A stretch of DNA of 64,000 bases, taken from the NCBI GenBank assembly GCA_964030475.1, contig CAXIPT010000008.1:2170141-2234140 (forward strand). Direction: 5' to 3'. Source of the DNA: Tethya wilhelma (Eukaryota; Porifera; Demospongiae; Tethyida; Tethyidae). This document shows, piece after piece, positions 31,265 to 42,745 of this stretch. Position numbers and translations under genes: made by a program. How positions within the stretch are numbered: position 1 is the first letter of the stretch; each line of letters starts with the position of its first letter. A model generated the notes under the pieces. That model worked only from the letters and a program-made list of their open reading frames with translations. It searched no databases and had not been told where the DNA came from.

Positions 31265-32720
31265 CTTCCGAAAGAGAGATTGTACTCTTGGTTAAATATG
31301 GTTCTGTACATCCATTCACTGACTGGTCGATGTTGATCTTCAGCACACTTCTCCTTGTACAGCTGAAACATTTTGGAAAGGCTCAAGATTGGTGATAAAT
31401 AGTGCCTGTGAGGATTATTGCTACGAGAATAATGGCTCTCGTACTTCGGAAAGCTCTCGATATGCTCACGAACGTACTGCTTTTTGTCTTCTCCTGTTTT
31501 GTTGACTGGCACATGTTTACCCCTCTGATCTGTGTGTGGAGATCCAAGCACTGCCTGAGCTTTAAGAGCACGTGAAATTCGACCATCTGACACTCCAAAA
31601 ATAGACTTAAATGCCTCTTTGCAAACTTGGACACTTTCTCCTTCATTTTGAACGTAATATTCACAAGTAAATGACCTACGAGAGTTTTTCTTGTCACCAC
31701 CATATCTTCGCTTCACCTTGATACTCTTTATGCAGCCACATAAGAATGCATTCTGGACATCAAAATTAGATGTTTTCCAAAACCCATCAAACAAGGCCTT
31801 TCTCCTTTCTTGAGGGATAGTAGAAAAACACTGGCGTTTACAGTCGCATGCTGTTGTACCTACTCTCTTACGTGGAACCTACATGTTGTGTGTGCATGAA
31901 TGAATGAAAGAATAGAGGAGTGAGTGTGTGTTTGTGCATGGGGTGTGTGCACATGTGTGTGAGAGAGAGAACAGTGGCTTACAAGTTTTTGTGATGTTGA
32001 TGTATATTTCTTTCCCGTGTTTCTTCGCTTTTTTCTTTGAACTTTCCTCCATTTATCTTGTTGGCGCTTTCTTTTTCTTGTATTTCTTCCACGAGGCAAA
32101 AATACTTCACCGATGCTATCACTCGAATCACCATCTTGTCCATCTCTGGCTTGTACTCCTTCAGGAGTAGAATCATTGTTAGAATCACAGTCAGATTCTA
32201 ACTCTTCACTAGTGTCATTACTGACTTCTCCAGCTTCATCACCTGAGTCACATGGTTCATCATCACTATCTTCTCCACCTTGCTCTTGATCTCCAGTATC
32301 ACAAAGTTCACCATCACAATCTTCTCCACCGTGCTCTTGATCTCCAGTATCACAAAGTTCACCATCACTAGCTTCTCCACCTTGCTCTTGATCTCCAGTA
32401 TCACAAAGTTCACCATCACAAGCTTGTCCACCTTGCTCTTGTGAACCAATGTCACACGGATAGTGATCACTAGGACCTCTTCCTTCCTCCAGCTCGTCAC
32501 CAAGACAGGGCTCAACCATCTCATTGCTATCAGCTCCTCCACTAGCGCAGGGTGTATCTTCATCGCAACGCTCACCAGGCTCGCCAGTATCACAGGGTAG
32601 TTCGATCGATTCATTTTGAGGTTCTAGAAGTACAATGTCAGCTTCATCTAGCTCTTCAAAACTTGAATTCAACTCAAGAACTGCACTAGCTATGCTTTCA
32701 GCTGTCAAGCGTGCTGTCAT
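31265..32720 (-). CDS. Acidic-repeat protein with transposase-derived-type domain, 5' part
   Basis: Exon 1 (32720-31983) encodes an acidic N terminus with a 17-residue repeat (CDTGDQEQGGEASDGEL, about four copies from a 51-bp minisatellite), then a basic patch (RNTRKRKRQQDKWRKVQRKK). After a 104-bp intron (GTAAGC..TGTAG), exon 2 (31878-31265) encodes TTACDCKRQCF, LFDGFWKTSNFDVQNAFLCG, FTCEYYV, VREHIESFPKYESHYSRSN and NQEYNLSFGR, ending at a GTAACA donor. This exon type occurs in large invertebrate families I associate with transposase-derived genes (inference). The next exon is lost beyond the N at 31150. Both exons are fully open. Function unknown; nuclear location is plausible from the basic patch. 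Confidence 0.5.
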
Positions 32721-33026
32721 GCTGATAGATTTTTCCCTTCTCTGTACTAATACACGAACACGTGGAAATGTATGATGTCATCAAAATACTCTCATCTGAT
32801 TGGTCCGTTTAGGGTTAGGCCACTCTGGCTCTCAGACTATTGTGATAAAATGTTCGCGCAAAATATCAGGGGCGCGCAGTGAGAACAAGAGTTGATGAAA
32901 CTGATATTTACCAATTAGAACATCAATAAACACATTTTTACATTATTTTTTTGCAATAAAGTCACTTTGCTCTGAGTGGTGGGTTAGGCCACTCTGGCTC
33001 TCAGCCCTTCAATTGTGTCATTATAA
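32721..33026. promoter_or_regulatory. Upstream region with a 23-bp direct repeat
   Basis: The 23-bp stretch GTTAGGCCACTCTGGCTCTC-AG occurs at ~32815 and again at ~32983. It lies upstream of the minus-strand gene at 32720. No TATA box in a sensible place. Regulatory status is a guess from position only. Confidence 0.25.
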
Positions 33027-34105
33027 ATGCGACCTCCTCGTTTAATGGTGTACTGGGTGTTCATGATGTCAATGATCTACTGGGTGTACTGGGTGTTTAT
33101 GGTGTCCCGCATCATGTGTCAATGGTTTCCTGGGTGTCAGTGGTGTACTGGGTGTTCATGGTGTCCACGGTGTCAATTGTGTGTACTGGGTGTTTATGGT
33201 GTCCATCATGTGTCAATGGTGTCCTGTGTGTCTATGGTGTGTACTGGGTGTACTGGGTGTTCATGGTGTCCACGGTGTCAATGGTGTTTACTGGGGATAC
33301 TGGGTGTACTGGGTGTACTCTGTGTCAATGGTGTGTACTGGGTGTTCCTGGTGTCCATAGTGTCCATGGTGTCAATGGTGTACTGGGTGTTTTGAGTTTT
33401 AATGGTGTTCTGAGTGTTCATAGTGTACTGAGTTCATGTTTATCATGTATACTGGGTATTCATGCTGTATATGTATGCTGGAGCTGAGTTTCCCCGCCAT
33501 TAACCAAGTATATAGTCCCAATAATGTAAGAGCTTTCGGTATATACAGGTAACATTATTATTATTAAATACTATTGTATGCATGTTATACATACATGCAT
33601 GAATGTATCAAATGATGTATATATATTCCATGTACGGTAGTACTGGGTACACAGGAATGGCACGGATGGCTCATTAGCGCAATACAAATATTCACGCGAA
33701 TAACTCTGCAAAAACTGAGCACTTAGCACTAAAGGGCTTCTTAAGCTACTATTTAGCTCTTTCTCTTTCTAATGAGCCCAAAAACATGGCCTAAAACCAT
33801 CGCCTAACAAACACAAACATGCCAAACCTCCAATTTTCTCCATCTTCTTTATATTCTTCTTCTATCTTGGCTCAACTTTTATCAGAGACTATTCACTTTT
33901 TGAAGCTGATTCTTGAACGAATGAACTTGGTTTCTTCCGAGACAGTTGCTTTTGCCATCGGTTTTTAGCACCTCTCAGTAGCTAGATGCAAGGCGAAAAG
34001 CGCCTCCTCCATACGGCCGTCATTAATTTTCTACACGCAGGCATAATTCATAAGCTTTTAGAAACTTCTAATTGACGACCCTTTCCACACACAAACTCAG
34101 TGTAC
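33012..34105. repeat. Segmental duplication C, copy 1 (with 39958-40930)
   Basis: The minisatellite, the intervening TATAGTCCCAATAATGTAA region and the first ~480 bp of an element copy are repeated at 39958-40930 with small differences. After a TTAA-flanked MITE at 34110, similarity resumes (34800-34890 against 40930-41010). Confidence 0.8.
33027..33480. repeat. GTACTGGGTGTTCATGGTGTC-type minisatellite, copy 1
   Basis: Imperfect ~10-30-bp repeats built of GTACTGGGTGT, TTCATGGTGTCC and GTCAATGGTGT. A second copy lies at 39986-40270. Open frames here (Cys/Trp/Val-rich) are by-products of the repeat, not genes. Confidence 0.85.
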
Positions 34106-35335
34106 TTAAGGCCTGGGTCACCTATGTACCTTAAATAGGTACTTATTAATATTCACATCTGTTATAACTTAAAGACTATCTAATCAGTAACCATGGAAAC
34201 ATGAATATAGATTCATGGCTATAATCTAAACATAATTAATGGAAAAACTGGTCATGTGACTCTTCCAAATTTGCTGAATCAGCAAAATATGAATAATTAA
34301 TTAGGCGGCCATGTTGCTGTGTTGCTATGGTAACCAAACTTTGTCAAATTGATCGCTTTACTAATATAAGTTAAAAATCGAAGTTTGGTATTTGGTAACA
34401 GATTTGGATCAGAGATACGATGCATTTTCCAAATAATGCACACTTACCATTTTCTTCTTCTCAGCTGTATCTCATTAACAATTTGATAATTTTTTACCAA
34501 ACTTTTATCCATAGAGGTTTAGGATATGGCGAACATCTTGACAAATTTCGGTTGCCATAGCAACACTGGAACTTGACCGCCTAATTAATAATTCATAATT
34601 TTGGGTGTTTCACTTGATGCTCATTAATTACAAAAATATTTGACATTTTGGAACCAAATTTTGTAAACATGACAACGAAAGGATAAAAATTAAGGATATG
34701 TAAAGTAAATTATCTATAGACTTTCAAAAGATATATAAAGTGGGTTGTTGTTATGTGCAATTTTGATGCATTTTTGGTTGACCCAGGCCTTAAGTGCGCA
34801 GAGAAAGTGTGCGGAATTAAATCCACTGAAGTTGCCTGGACTATTTTGTATTATGTAATAGCTGGTTGCTCTTCTTAAGAGATGAATCAGGACTTTGATT
34901 ATCATAACATATAGAAAGGCAAATAAATCTGCTCCTGCCTCCAAATGACTGAGATCTGTGTTCACTAGGCTACACAACTTGCCAGTTCAGCAGCCCGCTG
35001 CTGGCTCAGTGAGTCTGGCTTGCCAGACTACTAACTACACACACCAACACAAATGTAATTTGTAGAATTATGGAAAAATGAGAACAAACAAGTAAAACAA
35101 AACATTGGAACTGTAATGAGACACAGAAATGGCTAAATTGTAAAAAGAATGCAAACAAGATGAAATGTCTGTTGGGGAATTCTTCCTGTGGGCAAAATCA
35201 GAGACTCAATAAGGAGATTGTTAAATGCAGCCCATACAGGAAGAATTCTGCACAGCCATTTCATCTTGTTTGCGTTCTTTTTACAATTTAGCCTTTCCTG
35301 TGTCTCATTACATTTCCAATGTTTTTTTTTACTTG
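33626..35335. mobile_element. Hairpin-head/foldback-tail element, copy 4 (interrupted)
   Basis: Begins TTCCATGTACGGTAGTACTG (hairpin slightly mutated), contains the body, is interrupted by a 680-bp MITE (34110-34789), and ends in a foldback tail (35080-35335) with ACTTG and a following T. Without the MITE it is ~1,026 bp, matching the other copies. Confidence 0.8.
34110..34789. mobile_element. 680-bp TTAA-flanked MITE
   Basis: GGCCTGGGTCA at the left and TGACCCAGGCC at the right, directly flanked by TTAA on both sides (34106-34109, 34790-34793). TTAA duplications are typical of piggyBac and Kolobok elements. No protein. Confidence 0.85.
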
Positions 35336-37434
35336 TTATAATTATTATTAAGATACAATTAATATTTCCAAAGATTATGAATAAGTGTCAATAGATAGAG
35401 AGTTTAATTGAGGATGGGAATCAACTTATGTTAATCAAATCTTAGCTTCAAGTGCAAAAGTCTAACCTGAATTTGAACAATTGACTTGTTATGTAACAGT
35501 ACCTTATCTGGCAAGGGAATGGTGCATACAATGCTTTTTGAGTACACTACAAGCTGGTTGAACTTTTCACAGATTTCAACAATAAAAGTAGTGTTGCTAT
35601 GGATCTCTCAGTGGCGTAGCCAGGGGGGGACTAGGGGGTGCTTGCCCCACCTTTTTTCAGTCGCGAAATTTACGCTTTGGTAGCGCTATTCTTTCGTGCA
35701 CTTATTTTAGCTTAACAGTCATCTTTGGCCAGAATTCAATACAAAACTTGTAAAAGCTTTCTTTTTGCTGCTACAAAACTTTAGAGAGCATTCGATCTAG
35801 TGAGCGTGTGCTGCAGTTCAATTTAATGAATAGGAGAGGCTAAAGTTAGCTAATTAAGTGGGTGTGGTTTCTAATCACACAAAATTTCCGCCGTGCTTTG
35901 CAAGCAATATTTTTATTACTCCCTCTTTTCTAAAATCCTACCTACGCCACTGATCTCTTGTAGTAAAATGGTCTCAAAATCTGACTATACTCCTTGTTGC
36001 AAGTTTTGTTCTCATTTCTGAGCAAACCTTTTTTAAGATGGTGTATCAATTTGCCATTGAACTGTCTCTTTCTCTTTTTTCCTATATTTTCACAATTAGT
36101 GCACAAAGTATTGAGCATGACTGAAATTTATTAAAACATGGACACCTTGTTGAATATATTCCAGAAGAGCAGCATGACCGACCAATTCCTTTTTCCCCAC
36201 ACCTACATCAAAGTTCCACTTGTGAAGGTTGCATTGTGCTCATAGACTGTTCATGACAGAACAAGATATAGCAGCATCATATGATTTGTCAAGTAATGGT
36301 GTACAAGAAAAATGGCATTGCTATTTGTTACAACATCTGGGGTTAAATAGTGGATTATCACAGATATCTGAAAACACAACTATTGTTGCCTTATAAAACT
36401 GTTGCCATTTGCATAGGCATGCAGTCACCAAGCATACCAATGTAATATCCATCTTATAAAAAATTTTGAGCCTCTGTAGCGTACTGCATCTCGCATGGAA
36501 TAAAAGGTGCATAAATGTTCTGGTTGGTCAGCAACTCTTGCACAAAAGATATTCTCAATAAGGAGACCAGTTGATCAAATCCATAACTTTTCTTGTACTA
36601 TAGTTTTGTTAGACACTCATTACACTTCATTACAAGATTAGTGGCTATAGATGCAAAATAACAGTTACTATCCTTTTGCATAGGTTTCAATGCCAATCCT
36701 TTAGATAGCAGCTTGCCTTCTAAATTGTCTTTCCTTAGTTTACTGGATTGAGAATCTGACTTACATACATCAGCTCTGAAATGGATTTGTTTGAATCTAT
36801 TCAATTCCCTTACTAGAACACTTAATTCCATTGTCTTAAATGTTCTCATCAGTCCAAGTTTACTATTGCTTGACTTGTACGTATGTAAAGTGTCAGAACT
36901 AGCTATGTGTTCCAAAAAAGGGTCAGTTTCAAACAGGTCCCCTTTGCCAACAAAATGTTTCACTGATGGATATGTTCCCATTGGTTTAAACAATGTGTTT
37001 GTTTGGATTGTTGTAGTACTTGAAGTAACAGGTGTACAAAGTTTTCTACCTTTCACCTTCCTGCAGTTGCGCATGAATGATAACTGAAAGTATCCCAATG
37101 CGACTTTGGTGTACTAAATGTTTCAGCTGTCGATGAAAGCGCTCATTTCTGTTGGTACCACAATTAGGAGGGATGTCAGATAAGCAACCTGTTTGTACAT
37201 GCTTCATTAGGTTTTGGACAGAGTGAATGGTTGCCAATGATACAATATGGTTTCCGGATGGATCAGCATGATCTCTCCACAGCCATTTAGCTTGGAAACT
37301 ATTACTTCCTTTTTAGGATAGTTTGCTTTCTCTGTCTACATATGTCACCATCAGCTCGAAATGCTATAATATAGTGTAAGATCACCAATACATTGTGTGA
37401 AATCTGGATATTTTTTGCTGATTGTCTTATGAAA
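34904..37434. repeat. Segmental duplication D, copy 1 (with 57122-59527)
   Basis: From AACATATAGAAAGGCAAATAAATC through the foldback tail, the 35609 MITE and the OTU gene, this aligns with 57122-59527, and resumes at 38342-38654 against 59528-59833. Copy 1 uniquely carries the 903-bp MITE at 37437. Confidence 0.85.
35609..35952. mobile_element. 344-bp MITE, CAGTGGCGTAG termini
   Basis: CAGTGGCGTAGCCAGGGGGG at the left and CCTACGCCACTG at the right, with the direct repeat ATCTCT on each side (35603-35608, 35953-35958). The same insertion is present at 57845-58200, so it predates duplication D. Confidence 0.8.
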
Positions 37435-38654
37435 TATGTGAGGCTCCAAGGGAAAACTGGACGTTTGGGAAATTATTGTTTTTAGAGTAAAATGCAGTTT
37501 TAGTTTATTTCGCGTTTTTGCGCGAATTTATTTTTACTGCACGGACGCATTGCGCTACATCTCAGCATGCTCCACGCAAAATTTGAGGGATGGAGCTGCT
37601 TCTGTTACAGAGATATAGACCGCATTGTTAGCCCTGTTCATTTTTATTTAGTTGCTAACACGGAGAACTGTTGCTATGCTGTGCAACAGACCATAGTGAA
37701 TATTAATGAGCTAGGCAGCTGCCACAAAAATGAATTGTTTATTCGATGTTCTCAGTGCTCTATAAGCTGACTGATCTCAGAATTTGGCTACAGCACACGG
37801 GCAGAAAGGTAAGCTAAAGCTTTATACGTGCTTGTCTAATCCAAGCGCTTACATACAGTAGTTTTCTACTCGTAAGTATTGCCTCTCCCTGTACGGCGAT
37901 CGCGTACAGGTTATTTTGAAGCTTATTTTAGTTCTTGGAACTTACTATACCTAGAATCTATCTCTCTGCTAGCAAGCGCTTACCTCCTTGAGTCCAGTAG
38001 CCGTCTCCTGGGTCTTCTTTCCTAGCTACTCGCTTCTCACTAAATAATTTTAGTCCCCACGTGGCTGGCTGTGGTAATATTCAGCATGTACTGTACATAA
38101 TCTAATTAAGATACGGAGAGTATAAGGACCGCCCATAGTTTACATAGCAACAGGTTTACAACTGTTTTACCAGGAAGCCACGAGTGGAGGCAGGGCTGCT
38201 TGCAAGAGCTATATCTGGAAAACTACAACAGCTATATATAAGCACCAAGTTTTGATATGCGCTTCCTAGTACACATGGAATAGCTAACTCAAAATTCGCG
38301 GAAATTCCCAAACGTCCGGTTTTCGCTTGGAGCCTCACATATGTCCAACTTAACATTCACTTTATCTCCAAATACATTCTTTATTTAATTTACAGCAATT
38401 GTCAGTGTACAGTTTTAATTTCTTTGCCTTGATTGATAGATCTCTCATGTAAATCTGTATACCTGTTGAAATGCTGTTCCTTTTGTTCGTTGCCAGGTTA
38501 GTACACGCTCGATTGAATCCAAAACAAGATATATGTGCCACCCATACACCATCTTGACGAAAATAACCAATATTTGTAGCAACCTTAAAGGTATGGTCAA
38601 AGCTGATTGAGTCACTAACTTCAATAGAATAAATATCCTGCAAATATGCTGCTT
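36250..38654 (-). pseudogene. Transposase-like gene with OTU protease domain, copy A
   Basis: Reading leftwards: FDHTFKVATNIGYFRQDGVW (38620-38530); then, beyond a 903-bp MITE, GCLSDIPPNCGTNRNERFHR (37205-37110); a linker; LALKPMQKDSNCYFASIATN (36700-36640), which is an OTU-type D-x-N-C-x-F catalytic-cysteine motif; and finally a degraded OTU C-terminal part down to ~36250. The (S/F)DHTFK and GTNRNE.HR blocks recur in invertebrate transposase-like proteins that I cannot place in a superfamily. OTU proteases remove ubiquitin. Several stops, plus the MITE and the contig end at 38655, make this copy non-functional. Copy B is at 58500-60050. Confidence 0.55.
37437..38339. mobile_element. 903-bp TA-flanked MITE (TGTGAGGCTCC termini)
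   Basis: TGTGAGGCTCCAAGGGAAAA opens it; the inverse with two mismatches closes it (terminal repeats ~35 bp). TA lies on both sides (37435-37436, 38340-38341). Duplication D copy 2 (~59525) has the site without the element. TA duplication suggests Tc1/mariner. A diverged reverse copy lies at ~60190-60945. Confidence 0.85.
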
Positions 38655-38655
38655 N

Positions 38656-38738
38656 CATTCCATCTTGTTTGCGTTCTTTTTACGATTTAGCCATTCCTGT
38701 GTCTCATTACATTTCTAATGATTTTTTTTTACTTGTAT
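38656..38738. mobile_element. Right arm of a foldback tail following an N gap
   Basis: CATTCCATCTTGTTTGCGTT through TTTTTTTTACTTG matches right arms elsewhere (e.g. 29949-30028). The N at 38655 replaces the hairpin loop and left arm. Confidence 0.8.
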
Positions 38739-38742
38739 AATC

Positions 38743-39001
38743 TGTTGCAGCTCAGTGGAAGAATATACTGGTTAATATTGTAGAGCTTTATAGTGGCATT
38801 GAAAACAACAATAAATAATTATTGGACAACTATTAAAAAATTAGAGTAATAATAATCATTAATTTATGTGACAGCATATTAATTTTAAAATGGTGAAATC
38901 GAATCATCACCAAGATACTGGACAAGCACAAAATCATGATTGTTGATGAGCTGGAATGATAGTGTTTGAAAGTCTTTGCCGTGTCCACTCTGCTTTATGT
39001 G
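38743..39001 (-). pseudogene. Partial copy of the 28726 gene's last exon
   Basis: Aligns with 28577-28837 including the 3' flank. The matching coding part reads FQ.L.FQLINNHDFVLVQYL with small changes. It ends abruptly at GCTTTATGTG, where other sequence begins. Confidence 0.7.
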
Positions 39002-39266
39002 TCTAGGTAAACTATTTTAAATTCTATATAAAGCATCATAATCTGACTGATAGTCCATATAGGGCATTCCATCAAGATTTGGGATCTACCACGAATATCC
39101 TGTTGATAAATTAAATTTTAGTGTTGTATTCTGCATACTTTTGAGTTACACTTCAAACTTAACACATGCAGGCATGATCTCTCTTGGGTTGTCTTCTCGT
39201 GTCCACTGTGCTTTTCTGATTGGATACTTCCATACGCCCAATTCATTAAGCACCCGCCAAAATTTC

Positions 39267-39391
39267 CTATATAGATACCCAGCCTGCTCCACCACGACTA
39301 CGACCTCCTCTAACTGTTCCACTGCCTCGGCCACGACCACGACCTCGTCCTGGTACCCTACCATGTGCTGAAGAGCTTGCAGCTGATGGTA
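39267..39391 (-). CDS. RGG/GRG-rich terminal exon, unrecognised gene
   Basis: Minus-strand exon from an acceptor (GCACAG, 39392) to TAG at 39269-39267. The product is PSAASSSAHGRVPGRGRGRG, then SGTVRGGRSRGGAGWVSI. Such RGG/GRG tails commonly bind RNA or are arginine-methylated. A candidate upstream exon at ~39560-39475 reads MHVSFPGETPSSSFLAKLRA; its link to this exon is uncertain. No further domains are visible, so the gene cannot be named. Confidence 0.4.
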
Positions 39392-39957
39392 CTGTGCATT
39401 AAATGTTTACTATAATAAATGTCTTTTTTTTACCTTTCAGACAAAGCTGTTTTGTAGGAGGCTGTGAAACAGGTTAACACTTAATTGACTCCTCACACAA
39501 AGCCCGCAGCTTAGCTAAGAAGCTGGAAGATGGTGTTTCACCAGGGAAACTAACATGCATCTGTTGGATAATGTTGGATTATGTATAAATAAATAATATT
39601 ATTGTTACTATAATACTGGTGGTGTAAAAAGCTCTTGATACAAGTACTCTAAGTACCTCAGTTGCAGGACAGCTGTCACTACTGCTCAATGTAGCCATGA
39701 CCACAGGAAAACAAACTGTTTGTAGAGTTAAGACAAAAATATAGAGCAGCTGCGTTTAGAATTGAAACCACGACTACTATGCACGTGTTTTGTGTAAGGT
39801 AAGTGTTGTGTGTAGTTGTGACAAAAAGAAAAAAGGAGCTCAGCAAGCGCCATGACGACAGTTTTTTACGTCTACGCAAAAGGTCAAAGGTGGTGTCCGG
39901 GGATTTTTCTATTTATACACTGTACCCGGAAGTGATCCAAAACGAACGCATGTGAAT

Positions 39958-41010
39958 AATTGTGTCATTATAAATGCGACCTCCTCGTTTAATAGTGTAC
40001 TGGGTGTTCATGATGTCAATGATGTACTGGGTGTTTATGGTGTCCCGCATCATGTATCAATGGTTTCCTGGGTGTCAATGGTGTACTGGGTGTACTGGGT
40101 GTTCATGGTGTCCACGGTGTCAATGGTGTTTACTGGGTATACTGGGTGTACTGGGTGTACTCCGTGTCAATGGTGTGTACTGGGTGTTCCTGGTGTCCAT
40201 AGTGTCCATGGTGTACTGGGTGTTTGAGTTTTAATGGTGTTCTGAGTGTTCATAGTGTACTGAGTTCATGTTAATCATGTATACTGGGTATTCATGCTGT
40301 ATATGTATGCTGGAGCTGAGTTTCCCCGCCATTAACCAAGTATATAGTCCCAATAATGTAAAGGCTTTCGGTACATATAGGTAACATTATTATCATTATT
40401 AAATATTATTGTATGTATGTTATACATACATGCATGAATGTATCAAATGATGTATATATATTCCAGTACTGTAGTATTGGGTACACAGGAATGGTACGGA
40501 TGGCTCATTAGCGCAATACAAATATTCACGCGAATAACTCTGCAAAAACTGAGAATTTAGCACTAAAGGGCTTCTTAAGCTACTATTTAGCTCTTTCTCT
40601 TTCTAATGAGCCAAAAAACATGGCCTAAAACCGTCGCTAAAGTAACAAACATAAACATGCCAAACCTCCAATTTTCTCCATCTTCTTTTTTTCTTCTTCT
40701 ATCTTGGCTCAACTTTTATTAGTGACTATTCACTTTCAGAAGCTAATTCTCGAACGAATTAACTTGGTTTCTTCCGGGACAGTTGCTTTTGCCATCGGTT
40801 TTTAGCACCTCTCAGTAGCTAGATACAAGGCGAAAAGCGCCTCCTCCATATGGCCACCATTAATTTTCTACACACATGCATAATTCATTAGCTTTTAGAA
40901 AATTCTAATTGACGACCCTTTCCACACACAAAAGTGTGCGGAATTAAATGCACTGAAGTTGCCTGGACTATTTTGTATTTTGTAATAGCTGGTTGCTCTT
41001 CTTAAGAGAT
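39958..41010. repeat. Segmental duplication C, copy 2, with truncated element copy 5
   Basis: Minisatellite 39986-40270, then an element copy starting TTCCAGTACTGTAGTATTGG at 40461 and cut at ~41010 in the CTTCTTAAGAGATG region, where the CACTA remnant begins. The foldback tail is missing. Confidence 0.8.
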
Positions 41011-41185
41011 GCACCATTGTGTTCAGTCTTATAAACAATGTGGGAGGAATGTTTCGAATGATCCTCTTTGCAGCTATACGTGACGATTCTGTGGTGAATG
41101 TCTTCTTGCTTTAAAACTGTTACTAGCTCATTAGGTCTCTCAGGTAAGCTGTCATACCTGTCAATAGATTGCCTATAAAAAAGTT

Positions 41186-42434
41186 CTAATTCATCATACT
41201 GAGCTTAAAACGATGTGTACATTCACATTCAGACTGGTAATCATCATGATGACTGTTGGAGTCGTCATCAATGTGAATTGTAGACAAATCAAGAATAGAA
41301 AACTCGGGTAACTGTTTGGATATTTGAAAAAAAAAAGAGAGTTCAAACATCCTATAGCTTTCGATAACAGTGGCCTCTGGATAACGTCGATTAAGAACCC
41401 TTTGCCCTATCCATGTGTTGAATCTTTCCATTGAATACATCCAGTTTCCATGGACAGGACCGAAACGGCGAAGAGACATGGGCAAGTGATGCAAGAGATG
41501 AAACATTATTACATGAATGGCAACTGGGAAATCCCGTTCCAATAAGGATAGAGCTCTGTGTACTCTAGTTTCAAGTGTATCTAATTGATCGACTTGAATA
41601 GTTTCTGATGTAAGCAAGGCAATGACATCACACAGATCAAAAAGAGTGCGTCTCTGGAATGAACCCAAACAACCACGTATACAATACTTGAGTATTCCAG
41701 CAGAAACAACGTGCAACCATCTAACCGATTTCAAGCCGATACCTTGTCTGAATAACATTTGAGGGGACCAATCAAATCCATGTGGGGTACAATTAAAGAG
41801 AACTCGATTGTTGGCAATTTTCAACTCTTGTTTTGTTAGTTGAAAACTTGCAGTAGGAAGGCCCTTTTCAATAACAACCTGTGACACTAATGGTACCGTA
41901 AATCGGTTTCTATAGTTCTTCTTCTGTACGCACTTTTAGAGAGTCAGTGGTTCCTGAAATGAATTTAACAATACTTTCAGATACATTTTTAATCGTATGC
42001 ATCGGTTCCACAGGGGTATTCACATAATGATCATGGTTTTGTAGTTTACGTAATGCACAGGGACCCTTACAACCTGTTTCCTGTAAAAATTTCACTTGTT
42101 CTGCCAGAGTTTTGAGTGAAAGAAACTTTCCATTTTCTCTGTCAACATAGTCTTGTGTCTTGGGTTTAAGGCGGAGTAGAGTGCATTTATTTCCACTTGG
42201 AAACCCTTGATCAATTGCACGAAATAAATCATCTTCAGAGAGAAATCGTCTGTGTTTCAAATAAACCACTTTATCCAAGCTATTGCAGTATTCTCCTTTG
42301 TGAGTACAGTATGCACATCCTGCATATGCACCAGCACCTATATTATATATAGACAGTATAATAATACAAACATGCATGTACATATCTTGATTACATATAG
42401 CAAACAATCTATTGCTGGCACAAACAATGCACAT
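41186..42434 (-). pseudogene. EnSpm/CACTA transposase fragment
   Basis: Reading leftwards, 42340-41912 encodes GCAYCTHKGEYC, KVVYLKHRRFL and the TPVEPMHTI segment that corresponds to the GVPxDxMH region of CACTA transposases. After a frameshift near 41905, 41887-41186 encodes the DUF4218-like region: SLLERDFPVAIHVIMFHLLH, RFGPVHGNWMYSMERF, VLNRRYPEATVIESY. CACTA transposases cut and paste with 2-3-bp target duplications. Upstream catalytic regions are missing. A C-terminal piece of a related element lies at 55468-55672. Confidence 0.65.
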
Positions 42435-42667
42435 GCGTTCTGATTACTATTTGGTACTATTTGAGAAAATAAAGTAACCTCGTAAACGAAAGCACCATAG
42501 GTGCACAACCCTGGGTGCTATATTAGAGGCTAAAATCAAAATGAAGTGACCTGAGTACAAATAACTACTGTAGTACACGGGCCTTGTGCAATATAAGTGT
42601 GCGTTATTTAGAATTTTTCCATGTGTTGAATTTTTTCAAGAGCTGATGTTATGTTCTGTTTTTATCC
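42435..42667. other. Non-coding, no feature recognised
   Basis: AT-rich spacer between the CACTA remnant and the GT microsatellite; a fragment GTGTGCGTTATTTAGAAT at 42598-42615 echoes the body of the hairpin-head family. Confidence 0.4.
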
Positions 42668-42681
42668 ATTTGAATCCTCTT

Positions 42682-42736
<55 letters not shown>

Positions 42737-42745
42737 NNNNNNNNN
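42682..42745. repeat. (GT)n microsatellite ending in a 9-N gap
   Basis: At least 25 GT units from 42682, then ATGTGT and nine Ns (42737-42745). The repeat probably caused the assembly break. Confidence 0.9.

Noticed and set aside
30411..31346. 311-residue minus-strand frame
   Set aside because: It crosses the N at 31150 and is built largely from the ATCGATT repeat, so it is compositional rather than coding.
33027..33487. Two overlapping Cys/Trp/Val-rich frames
   Set aside because: Both are products of the GTACTGGGTG minisatellite; the repeat at 39986 gives the same frames.
41900..41935. Possible 10-bp intron (GTGCGTACAG) restoring the CACTA frame
   Set aside because: Far too short to splice; a simple frameshift in a dead transposase is more likely.
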